Shown: piece after piece, positions 7,949 through 14,100 of the stretch
Layout: each line of letters opens with the position of its first letter
Numbering within the stretch: position 1 is the stretch's first letter
Position numbers and translations under genes: made by a program
The notes under the pieces: model-generated
Seen by the model: only the letters and a program-made list of their open reading frames with translations
Database searches by the model: none
Told to the model about the DNA's origin: nothing
NCBI GenBank assembly: GCA_050730675.1
Contig: JBOHNM010000050.1
Coordinates: 1-24,998 of the forward strand
Source of the DNA: JBOHNM01 sp050730675
Lineage (GTDB): Bacteria > Planctomycetota > Phycisphaerae > Phycisphaerales > UBA1924
DNA length: 24,998 nucleotides
Direction of reading: 5' to 3'

Positions 7949-9379
7949 TCAGCGGGCGCCGACGGTGATCCCGACGGGCACAAATGTGCGTTGGACGCGC
8001 GACTCGAACTCGTCGCGGTACTTGTTCATGATGGTGCGCAGGGCCCAGTTGTTGCCGTCGGCGAGGCCGCAGATGGTGGTGCCGGGCATGATGCCCATGC
8101 TGGTGGCGATCTCGAGGGCGAGGTCGAGGTCCTTGGTCTTGGCGGCGCCGCTCTCGATGCGGGTGAGGAGCTGGTAGAGCCAGCCGGAGCCCTCGCGGCA
8201 GGGGGTGCACTGGCCGCAGGACTCGTGCTTGTAGAAGCGGGCGATGTTGCGGGCGACGGCAACCATATCTGTGTCTTCGTCGAAGACCGTCGGGCAGGCG
8301 GTGCCGAGGCCCAGGACGTTGTACTTGCGGCCGATATCGAAGTCCATCTCGGCGTCCATCTGGTCGGGGCCGAGGACGCCCATGGAGATGCCGCCGGCGA
8401 TGGCGCCCTTGAACTTCTTGCCCCCGCGCATGCCCTGGCAGTAGTCCTTGCTCTCGATGAGCGTGCGGAGGGGGATGCCCAGGTCGCACTCGTAGACGCC
8501 GGGGCGGTTGACGTGCCCGCTGACGCCCATGAGCTTGGTGCCCCAGCTCGGCGGCGCGCCCTGGAAGGAGGAGTTGCACCCCTGCCTGGCGAACCACTCG
8601 GGCCCGTTCTCCAGCACGCTGGGGACGTGGGCGAGGGTCTCGACGTTGTTGACGATGGTCGGCTTGCCGAAGAGGCCCTTGATGGCGGGGAACGGCGGCT
8701 TGTTGCGCGGCCACCCGCGCTTGCCCTCGATGGACTCGAGCAGGCCGGTTTCCTCTCCACAGATATAGGCACCTGCGCCGCGGTGGAGATGGCAATCGAC
8801 CTTCCACGCGGCGTCGCGGTTGCGGGTCTTCACGCCGCCGAGCAGGCCGCCGCCGCCGAAGATGCCCTTGGCGTACGCCTCCTTGATGGCGTTCTCCATG
8901 ACGTGGGCCTGGTGGTGGTACTCGCCGCGGATATAGAAGTACGCCGTCTGGATGCGGCAGGCGTAGCAGGCGATGGCGATGCCCTCGAGGACCAGGTGCG
9001 GGTCGAAGTCCATCAGCAGCCGGTCCTTGAAGGACGCGGGCTCGGACTCGTCGGCGTTGATGGCGAGGTAGCGCTGGCCGCCGTCGCCGTTGGCGTCGGG
9101 CTTGGGGAGGAAGGACCACTTGGTGCCGCAGGGGAAGCCCGCGCCGCCGCGGCCGCGGATGTTGGCCTTTTTGACGAACTCGACGACCTCGTCGGGGGTC
9201 ATCGTGGTGATGGCCTTGCGGAGGGCCTCGTACCCGCCCATGGAGCCGGCGCGCTTGTCGGCGGCTGGCTTTATGTATTCGTCAATGGAGATCGTGCGGC
9301 GCTGCTTGGGGTCGCCGTGCGGCCAGCAGGGGATGCGCCGGGTGAGGATCGGGAACGGGGTGGCGGGGGTCCAGGCCAT
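7949..9379 (-). CDS. nuoF: NADH-quinone oxidoreductase subunit F (NuoF, 51-kDa type)
   Basis: A 476-residue peripheral-arm subunit of respiratory complex I. It binds FMN, accepts hydride from NADH and carries an N3-type 4Fe-4S cluster. Seen: the FMN/nucleotide glycine-rich stretch GRGGAGFPCGTKW (76-88), ESEPASFKDR (111-120), the NADH-site segment GAGAYICGEETGLLESIEGK (201-220), TIVNNVETLA (241-250), and cluster ligands C388, C391, C394 (ESCGQCTPCREG) plus C437. The ATG at 9379 was chosen because the protein then starts at a usual NuoF length; the frame stays open upstream, but that sequence does not look coding. There is no clear Shine-Dalgarno. No nuoE, nuoG or other complex I gene lies on either side, so the subunit is encoded away from its partners. 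A related diaphorase (HoxF or formate dehydrogenase beta subunit) is possible but less likely. Confidence 0.95.
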   Translation of the reverse strand: MAWTPATPFPILTRRIPCWPHGDPKQRRTISIDEYIKPAADKRAGSMGGYEALRKAITTMTPDEVVEFVKKANIRGRGGAGFPCGTKWSFLPKPDANGDGGQRYLAINADESEPASFKDRLLMDFDPHLVLEGIAIACYACRIQTAYFYIRGEYHHQAHVMENAIKEAYAKGIFGGGGLLGGVKTRNRDAAWKVDCHLHRGAGAYICGEETGLLESIEGKRGWPRNKPPFPAIKGLFGKPTIVNNVETLAHVPSVLENGPEWFARQGCNSSFQGAPPSWGTKLMGVSGHVNRPGVYECDLGIPLRTLIESKDYCQGMRGGKKFKGAIAGGISMGVLGPDQMDAEMDFDIGRKYNVLGLGTACPTVFDEDTDMVAVARNIARFYKHESCGQCTPCREGSGWLYQLLTRIESGAAKTKDLDLALEIATSMGIMPGTTICGLADGNNWALRTIMNKYRDEFESRVQRTFVPVGITVGAR

Positions 9380-9420
9380 AGGTGCGGAGTGTAGGGTTTC
9401 GGGCGGGTGAAGACGGGGAG

Positions 9421-9510
9421 CGAACTCGAAGGGCTCGAGGGGACTCGAAGGGGGAAAGGCATCAGGAATCGGGCTGCGCAGTGCTCTGATTTCTTTGAGT
9501 TTCTTTGAGC
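9421..9510. repeat. Short direct repeats in the nuoF upstream gap
   Basis: This 146-base gap (9380-9525) holds CTCGAAGGG twice (about 9424 and 9443) and a tandem pair of TTTCTTTGAG at 9490-9499 and 9500-9509, followed by CCCTTGAG. No promoter is obvious. These look like low-complexity intergenic filler of the kind that recurs in some genomes. Whether they are dispersed elsewhere cannot be seen from here. Confidence 0.5.
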
Positions 9511-9525
9511 CCTTGAGTTGAAGAA

Positions 9526-11209
9526 TTACTCTGGAGGTTTGGGGAGAAAGCTCAACGGGACGCGGACGAAGCGGGGGCGGTAAAGACTGGCGTCGGCCAT
9601 GACCTGGCCGAAGTCGGAGGAGTTGACGATGTAGGAGGCGAGGAGTTCGCCGCGGCGGGAAAGTTGGGGGTGGACCTTGTGGGCGTAGGTGATGAGGCGC
9701 TTGTCCGCCTCGACTTCGGGGACGAGGTAGATGTTCTTCGGTGCGGACCACGGGCCCTCGGGCCGGAGCGCGGTGCGGGCCTGGATGTGGTGGCCGAGCA
9801 TGGGCTCGGAGTGGATGGCGACCCAGACGCCGCGGCCGTCGATCTCGAGATAGCGGATGGTGAATTCGGTGGGGAAGCCACTCGCAAGAGGTTGTGCCTC
9901 GCCGGGCTCAGATGACCAGCCATCAGCACACCAGAAATTCCATGTCGAAGTCTGCTCGAGCGTTGCCGAGGGAGCCTTGGCGAGGATGAGTTGGCGATCC
10001 TTCGATGCCGTCTCGCGCGTGCAGAACACGTGGACCGTGTACCGCTCGCCCTTAGGAAGATCGCTCCAAGGCGCGTAGACGATGGCGGCGGGCAACAGTC
10101 CTGTGGGTGCGACGTGAGCCCTCGCAGCATCGACCCGGTTCTCGACGGCGGCCAACGGGTTGTCGGCCTGACGTACCTTCCATAGGTGCGGGTCTTCGTT
10201 GAAGTTGTCGATGGTGCAGAAGACGCCACCAACCGAGCGGAAGTCCCACATGCCGTCCTTGGCGCCGCTGGGGCCGATGACGGCGGCGAGCAGTACGAGG
10301 CGGTCGCGTCCGTGCTTGTCGGGGACCACCACCCCGTCGCTCATCGGCCAGTACCACGTCTTGTCGGGCGGTGATTCAAACGTTCGTGGAGCGTCGGCGG
10401 GCCCGAGCCATTGCGGCTGCTGTTCCTGCACGCTGTCGCGACTCCACATGAAGGCGACAGTATCGGATGTTGGCGGAATGCCCGTTCCGAAGCGCGGAGT
10501 CGCATGGACGGCCATGGCGTTGCGCACCATGACGGTGCCCTCGGCGTGCCGGCCATCCTGAATGGGACCGACCCAAGAATCGCCGAACAGCCAGAGGGTT
10601 CGATCGTTGCCCAACTCAACTGTGGCGCCGATGTCGCCGCCGGTCCAGCCGCCGGTGCGGTCGAAAACCGCGTTCCATTCTGAATCCGGCTGCGGCTTTC
10701 GCAGGGTGGAGGCGGGCGGTTCGACGACCTCGACCGTTTTCGGCGATCCGGCCAACTGTGCGGATGAGCCGTCGGTCAGGCGGATCTGGTCAGGACCAGC
10801 CAGTTGGAAGCGGCCGGGCCCGGCCGTAATGGGAGCATCGACGTGCGGATGGGTATCGAAGTGAAATGTTCCAGAGAGTTCTTCGTTCGGAGCGAGCGTG
10901 CAAGAATCGGTTCCGTCCAATCGCCGCGCGAATGCACGTTCGTTCAGCCGGCCCGCTGCCCTGCGCGGTGATGTTCACCTCGTCAAAGTTTCTTGCAAAC
11001 ACGGCGTTCGGTGCGTTGGAACCGTTGCGGATAGTCCAACTGCCTGTGATGGGCTCACCCTGCGACACGGTGGTGTGGTCGACGACAATTACCCACGCCA
11101 TGCCGGTTGGCGGTGGAGGCGGCGGCGCCGGACAGCCAGCGCTGAGCATCGAACAGATCGCCAGCGGCACCAGCGACAGGCGCGAAATTTGGTGAATCGA
11201 TTCACGCAT
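9526..11209 (-). pseudogene. Lipoprotein with BsuPI/Ig-like and DUF4185-like beta-propeller domains, interrupted by a frameshift
   Basis: Two overlapping minus-strand frames form one protein. The first (from ATG 11209) begins MRESIHQISRLSLVPLAICS and has a lipobox (LSAGC), a proline spacer, and the start of a beta-sandwich domain (VVDHTTVSQGEPITGSWTIR ... FDEVNITAQGSGPAER). The second continues it without a plausible start: FARRLDGTDSCTLAPNEELS ... ITAGPGRFQLAG, then a long domain with GNDRTLWLFGDSWVG and MVRNAMAVH, typical of DUF4185/DUF5005-like propellers related to glycosidases. The second frame has a stop at 10975-10977, so the switch must lie between about 10926 and 10974. Skipping one base there gives a 560-residue product. 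It is either a real 1-base insertion, which breaks the gene, or a sequence error. Role if intact: a surface-anchored carbohydrate-active or sugar-binding protein (inferred). Confidence 0.75.
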
Positions 11210-11242
11210 GTGGAGGCCTGGATGGCTCGTTGCATTCGCGTG

Positions 11243-11677
11243 CTACTCGATGGGCTTCATTCCTTGCATAGCGCGGAGGAGCATGATCTGGCCGAGGTGG
11301 TGGGCGTCGTGGGTGAGGTGGTATTCGGCGCGGTCGTGGGACGCCGCGGGGTCGGCGATGAGGGCGCGGATGGCGGCGTGGACGGCCTCGAAGCGGTCCA
11401 CGTCCTGTTTCCATGCCGTGGCGGTCACGGTCTCGGGCGCGCGGAAGTTCTCGCGGGCGAGTTCGGCATCGTCGGTGGGGACGGCGTCGCCGCGGGCCTT
11501 GCGGGCGGTGACCTCGCGCCAGTAGGTGACGTGGTTGAGGATCTGCCAGATGGAGTGGCGTTCCGGCGCGGGCTTCCACGTGGCCTGCGCGGGAGTGAGA
11601 TCGGCGAGCGCGGCGCGCCAGGAGGCGAACCAGAGGCCGCCGGTGAGGGACTCGTCCCAGTGTTTGAGGAGGTTCAT
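11243..11677 (-). CDS. DinB-fold protein
   Basis: A 144-residue four-helix-bundle protein of the DinB/YfiT superfamily. Seen: an N-terminal helix with HWDESLTGGLWFASWRAAL (6-24), SIWQILNHVTYWREV (42-56), and a C-terminal HLTHDAHHLGQIMLLRAMQG (120-139). The expected metal-binding histidines are H49, H123 and H127. Members are usually metal-dependent thiol-type transferases or of unknown role; the substrate cannot be told here. The start at ATG 11677 gives the normal domain length. A longer open frame upstream runs through a repeat-like intergenic segment and is not accepted. No Shine-Dalgarno is visible. The gene is in line with the lipoprotein downstream (33 bases), but a functional link is not evident. 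Confidence 0.88.
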   Translation of the reverse strand: MNLLKHWDESLTGGLWFASWRAALADLTPAQATWKPAPERHSIWQILNHVTYWREVTARKARGDAVPTDDAELARENFRAPETVTATAWKQDVDRFEAVHAAIRALIADPAASHDRAEYHLTHDAHHLGQIMLLRAMQGMKPIE

Positions 11678-11698
11678 GGGGGTGCTCAAGAAGAGGAC

Positions 11699-11734
11699 TT
11701 CACCACAGAGTGCACAGGGCGACACAGAGAAAGA
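11699..11734. repeat. Dispersed-type intergenic motif (CACCACAGAG...ACACAGAGAAAG)
   Basis: The sequence CACCACAGAGTGCACAGGG followed by CGACACAGAGAAAGAC is a variant of a 'ccacagagncacagagnacacagagaa' string that I recall seeing between genes in many unrelated bacteria. It lies 22 bases upstream of the DinB start codon. Function unknown. Confidence 0.5.
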
Positions 11735-11777
11735 CAAGAAAGCGGGTGAACAAGCAGACACGGGCCACGAGATGGTG

Positions 11778-12251
11778 TCAAGGGGAGAGCGCGGGGGTTG
11801 GCCAGGTTTTGGGGAGGGGGTCAGTGGGGGCCCAGGCGCGGCCGGGGAGTGGGGAGGGAGTCGCGGGCGGCGCGCCGGCGGCGGACGCGAGAGCAGTCGG
11901 GCGCGGGGCGTTGGGTGTCGGGCTTGCGGAGCGGCCGGGCATCGGGGCTGGGGGTTGCGTCTGGGGCCGCTGGATCGAGGGCTGCGCGGGTTGGGTGGCC
12001 ATGAGGCGGCTGGTGACGTCGAGGACATCGGCGAGGTCGCGGCGGAGGGCGGCACGCTCGTTGTCGGGCTTGGGGGACGGGGCCTCGCGGGGTGGCGTCG
12101 GCGGGCGGATGCGGAGGATGGCGGCGGCGGCGAGGCGGCGCTCGGCGTGGGTTGCCGCGGGATCGGTGAGCTGGGTCTGCAGCTCCTGCAGGGCGGCGAG
12201 GTGAGAGGCGGCGAGGGCGTCGGTGAACGGGGTGTTTGTTTGGGTATTCAT
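11778..12251 (-). CDS. Hypothetical Pro/Ala-rich protein
   Basis: A 157-residue protein that I do not recognise. From ATG 12251 it has a helical N-terminal half (LAALQELQTQLTDPAATHAE then RRLAAAAILRIRP, about 13-50), a second charged helix (NERAALRRDLADVLDVTSRL, about 60-80), and a disordered C-terminal ~75 residues of Pro, Ala, Ser and Thr. No signal peptide, membrane segment or cysteine cluster is seen. The helical half looks like a genuine coding sequence; the tail could partly reflect GC-rich drift. The start lies inside a 14-base palindrome. An earlier in-frame ATG at 12308 would add 19 residues of unlikely composition. Confidence 0.6.
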   Translation of the reverse strand: MNTQTNTPFTDALAASHLAALQELQTQLTDPAATHAERRLAAAAILRIRPPTPPREAPSPKPDNERAALRRDLADVLDVTSRLMATQPAQPSIQRPQTQPPAPMPGRSASPTPNAPRPTALASAAGAPPATPSPLPGRAWAPTDPLPKTWPTPALSP

Positions 12252-12255
12252 ACCC
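12242..12255. promoter_or_regulatory. Palindrome over a start codon
   Basis: GGGTAT-TC-ATACCC is a perfect 6-bp inverted repeat containing the ATG (12251-12249) of the Pro/Ala-rich hypothetical gene. It could be an operator or an RNA hairpin hiding the start. It is short enough to be chance. Confidence 0.3.
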
Positions 12256-12347
12256 GCATTGTGACGGGATTTTCGGGAAATGCAAGGGTTGATGCGCGGA
12301 GCGCCCACAGATTGCGCAACGGAGCGTCCTTTGGCTGGTTCTGGGAG

Positions 12348-12366
12348 GGGGAATTCTCAATTCCCC
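12348..12366. terminator. Hairpin downstream of the zinc-ribbon membrane gene (distal)
   Basis: GGGGAATT-CTC-AATTCCCC forms a perfect 8-bp stem with a 3-base loop. It lies about 50 bases past the stop of the minus-strand gene ending at 12417. There is no T-tract. It may end that transcript together with the hairpin at 12387-12404. Confidence 0.4.
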
Positions 12367-12386
12367 GTCTCGTCATCTGCCGCCGA

Positions 12387-12404
12387 CATGGCTCCGCAGC
12401 CATG
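12387..12404. terminator. Hairpin downstream of the zinc-ribbon membrane gene (proximal)
   Basis: CATGGCT-CCGC-AGCCATG forms a 7-bp stem with a 4-base loop, 12 bases after the stop of the gene ending at 12417. There is no T-tract. The rest of the 165-base gap 12252-12416 shows nothing further. Confidence 0.4.
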
Positions 12405-12416
12405 GCGATGAGCTTT

Positions 12417-12917
12417 TCAGGATGCTGGCTGGTCGTGCTTGCCGCACTCGGGGCAGAGGGGGCCGTCGGCGCTGCCGGGAAGCCCGATCAGGGCGTAGCC
12501 GCATTTCTTGCAGTGCCCGATGGAAGCGAGAGCTTTGCCGCGGGCTTTGCCATGGAGGTAGACAGCGGTCAGGAGCGTGGCGAAGGTGAGGTGCCAGAGC
12601 GGAAACACGAAGACGTGGAATGGGCTCGGCTTGGGCCAGGGGTTGACGGCGGAGTGGATGGGGCGCCAGCGGAGCGAGCTTACGGGGGAGTAGCTCCGAG
12701 TCACAGTGGGCTCGAGCCAGTCCTGCTGGTTGCGCCACTGCGCGCTTGGATCGGCGGCCCATCGGACGACGAACTCGGAGCATTCGAGCGAGAAGCTCCA
12801 ATGGCCGCGGATGCGGAGGGTGATGTCGTACTGCGAGCCGATGGCCATCAGCGCGAGCAGGACGCCGGCGGCGGAGAAGAGGAACGTGCGCGACCAGAGG
12901 CGGCGGAGGAATCGCAT
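12417..12917 (-). CDS. Small membrane protein with C-terminal zinc ribbon (third module copy)
   Basis: A 166-residue protein of unknown function. From ATG 12917: a basic N-terminus MRFLRRLWSR, a membrane segment (about 11-27), an exposed region with paired tryptophans (IRGHWSFSLECSEFVVRW, LRWRPIHSA), a second membrane segment (about 104-121), then a ribbon CKKCGYALIGLPGSADG...CPECG with C136, C139, C155 and C158. This 'CGYxLxGLP ... CPEC' ribbon recurs in planctomycete membrane proteins. The module is homologous to both halves of the gene just upstream (13050-13994), and parts are nearly identical in DNA (12615-12674 against 13161-13219), so this is a recent tandem copy. A longer in-frame start at 12992 exists, but the matching start in the paralogue supports 12917. 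Confidence 0.8.
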   Translation of the reverse strand: MRFLRRLWSRTFLFSAAGVLLALMAIGSQYDITLRIRGHWSFSLECSEFVVRWAADPSAQWRNQQDWLEPTVTRSYSPVSSLRWRPIHSAVNPWPKPSPFHVFVFPLWHLTFATLLTAVYLHGKARGKALASIGHCKKCGYALIGLPGSADGPLCPECGKHDQPAS

Positions 12918-12971
12918 GGGGGATGGTACGCGCGGGGATCGATACGCGGGGCATGGGGCGATCGCGTATTG

Positions 12972-12984
12972 CACACGTATGTGG
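12972..12984. promoter_or_regulatory. Palindrome upstream of the third module gene
   Basis: CACACGTATGTGG contains an imperfect dyad (CACACGTATGTG) 55 bases upstream of ATG 12917. It sits in sequence alignable with the upstream region of the paralogous gene, whose own palindrome is 56 bases from its ATG. GATAAT on the minus strand (12990-12985) could be a -10. Confidence 0.4.
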
Positions 12985-13049
12985 ATTATCAATCGAGGGA
13001 CGGTGTACGAAACGCGGCGTTTGGCATCACAAACGGAGCGTTGGTCCTA

Positions 13050-13994
13050 TCAGGCCTTCGAGCGGGCGCCTGCGACGAGTGCCTTGCTTCGGGCCTTCCC
13101 GTAGAGGTAGACGGCGGCAAGGAGCAACGCGAGTGTAACTTGCCAGAGCGGAACGGCGATGGCGTGGAATGGGCTGGGCTTGGGCCAGGAATTGAACGCC
13201 GCGTGGATGGGACGCCAGCGGAGCGCCACAGTCGCCGGAGTGGTTGGAATGAAGCTTGTCTCGAACCAGCCTTTCGGATCGGGCCATTGCACCGCCGGAT
13301 CGCTCGCCCAGCGCAGAACGAATTCCGCGCGTTCGAGCGACGCGCTCCAGCGGCCGGGGAATCGGACAGTGATTTTGAAGTGTGAGCCGACCAGAACCAG
13401 GACCAGCATGAGGGCCGCCGCGGGAATGATGAGCTCGCGCGACCAGACGCTTCGAAGTCGGCGGCGCAAGGAATTCGCGCAGCCGAGGGCACGCGCGGCG
13501 GTGGATGCTCTGCTGGCGCCGCCGCACTCCGGGCAGCGTGGTCCGTCATTGGTGATTGGGAGGCCCGTAAGCGGGTAACCGCAGACGCTGCATCGGTCGG
13601 TCGGGGTGAGGGCTCTGCCTCGGGCTCGCCCGGAGAGGTAGGCGGCGGCAAGGAGCGTGGCGAGGGCGATGTGCCAGAGCGAGACCGCGATCGCGTTGAA
13701 CGAGCCGGGGGCGGCCGGAGAGGCTGACGCGACATGGATGGGCAGCCAGTGCAGCGTCACGATCGGGGCTTCGGGTTGTGTTCTGGTCGCCTCGACCCAT
13801 TTTTCTGGTTCGTACCACCGGGTTTCCGGGTCGGTGACCCAGCGGACGACGATCTCCGCCTGCTCGACCGACAGACTCCATCGCCCGCGGAACCGCAGGG
13901 AGAAGTTGTCGTGCGAGCAGACGACGACAACCAGCAGCACGCCAGAGGCGGAGAGGAGAAACGCCCGTGACCAGAGCCAACGGAGCCATCGCAT
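13050..13994 (-). CDS. Fused double-module membrane protein with one internal zinc ribbon
   Basis: A 314-residue protein made of two copies of the module found alone in the next gene. Copy 1 (1-160): MRWLRWLWSR, membrane segment about 11-26, VEQAEIVVRW, LHWLPIH, second membrane segment about 103-120, and ribbon CSVCGYPLTGLPITNDGPRC-PECG (C135, C138, C154, C157). Copy 2 (about 172-314): LRRRLRSVWSR, membrane segments about 188-203 and 280-297, LERAEFVLRW, LRWRPIHAAF, ending LYGKARSKALVAGARSKA with no ribbon. The zinc ribbon is thus internal and the second copy has lost it. ATG 13994 is chosen because MRWLRWLWSR aligns with the paralogue's start. The longer frame from 14057 would run through the upstream palindrome. 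Function unknown; four membrane passes are predicted. Confidence 0.8.
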   Translation of the reverse strand: MRWLRWLWSRAFLLSASGVLLVVVVCSHDNFSLRFRGRWSLSVEQAEIVVRWVTDPETRWYEPEKWVEATRTQPEAPIVTLHWLPIHVASASPAAPGSFNAIAVSLWHIALATLLAAAYLSGRARGRALTPTDRCSVCGYPLTGLPITNDGPRCPECGGASRASTAARALGCANSLRRRLRSVWSRELIIPAAALMLVLVLVGSHFKITVRFPGRWSASLERAEFVLRWASDPAVQWPDPKGWFETSFIPTTPATVALRWRPIHAAFNSWPKPSPFHAIAVPLWQVTLALLLAAVYLYGKARSKALVAGARSKA

Positions 13995-14043
13995 GTCCGA
14001 TGGTATGCGTCGGCATCGCACACACCGGCGTGTCGAGCGGCGG

Positions 14044-14067
14044 TTATCCACACACATGCGTGTGGAT
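14044..14067. promoter_or_regulatory. Near-perfect palindrome with a DnaA-box-like 9-mer in a divergent promoter gap
   Basis: ATCCACAC-ACATGC-GTGTGGAT (14046-14067) has 8-bp perfect arms. It lies between the divergent genes starting at 13994 (minus) and 14101 (plus), 56 bases from the former. Its left edge also reads TTATCCACA (14044-14052), the DnaA-box consensus, as a single copy. It is more likely an operator shared by the two genes, or belonging to the module genes. Confidence 0.45.
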
Positions 14068-14100
14068 CAACGGGCGTGTCTTCTTGCTAGTTTGCCGCGC

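Noticed and set aside
7991..9394. A 467-codon open frame on the plus strand
   Set aside because: Antisense to nuoF, which has unmistakable catalytic motifs.
9380..9751. N-terminal extension of NuoF upstream of ATG 9379
   Set aside because: The frame stays open, but the residues are Pro/Arg/Ser-rich, cover repeat-like DNA and overlap the neighbouring gene. NuoF has its usual length without it.
11678..12055. Longer start for the DinB-fold gene
   Set aside because: The extension is Pro/Arg-rich, includes the dispersed intergenic string and overlaps another gene; the domain starts at 11677.
11526..13385. A 619-codon open frame on the plus strand
   Set aside because: It runs across several minus-strand genes and their intergenic hairpins, Gly-rich without domains. 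The minus-strand reading gives membrane helices and zinc ribbons instead.
14044..14067. Replication origin
   Set aside because: Only one perfect DnaA box is present, with no AT-rich unwinding region and no dnaA/dnaN neighbours.
13657..14100. Longer N-terminus for the secreted cysteine-peptidase-like protein
   Set aside because: The frame is open far upstream, but a clear signal peptide starts at 14101 and the upstream part is antisense to the module gene.
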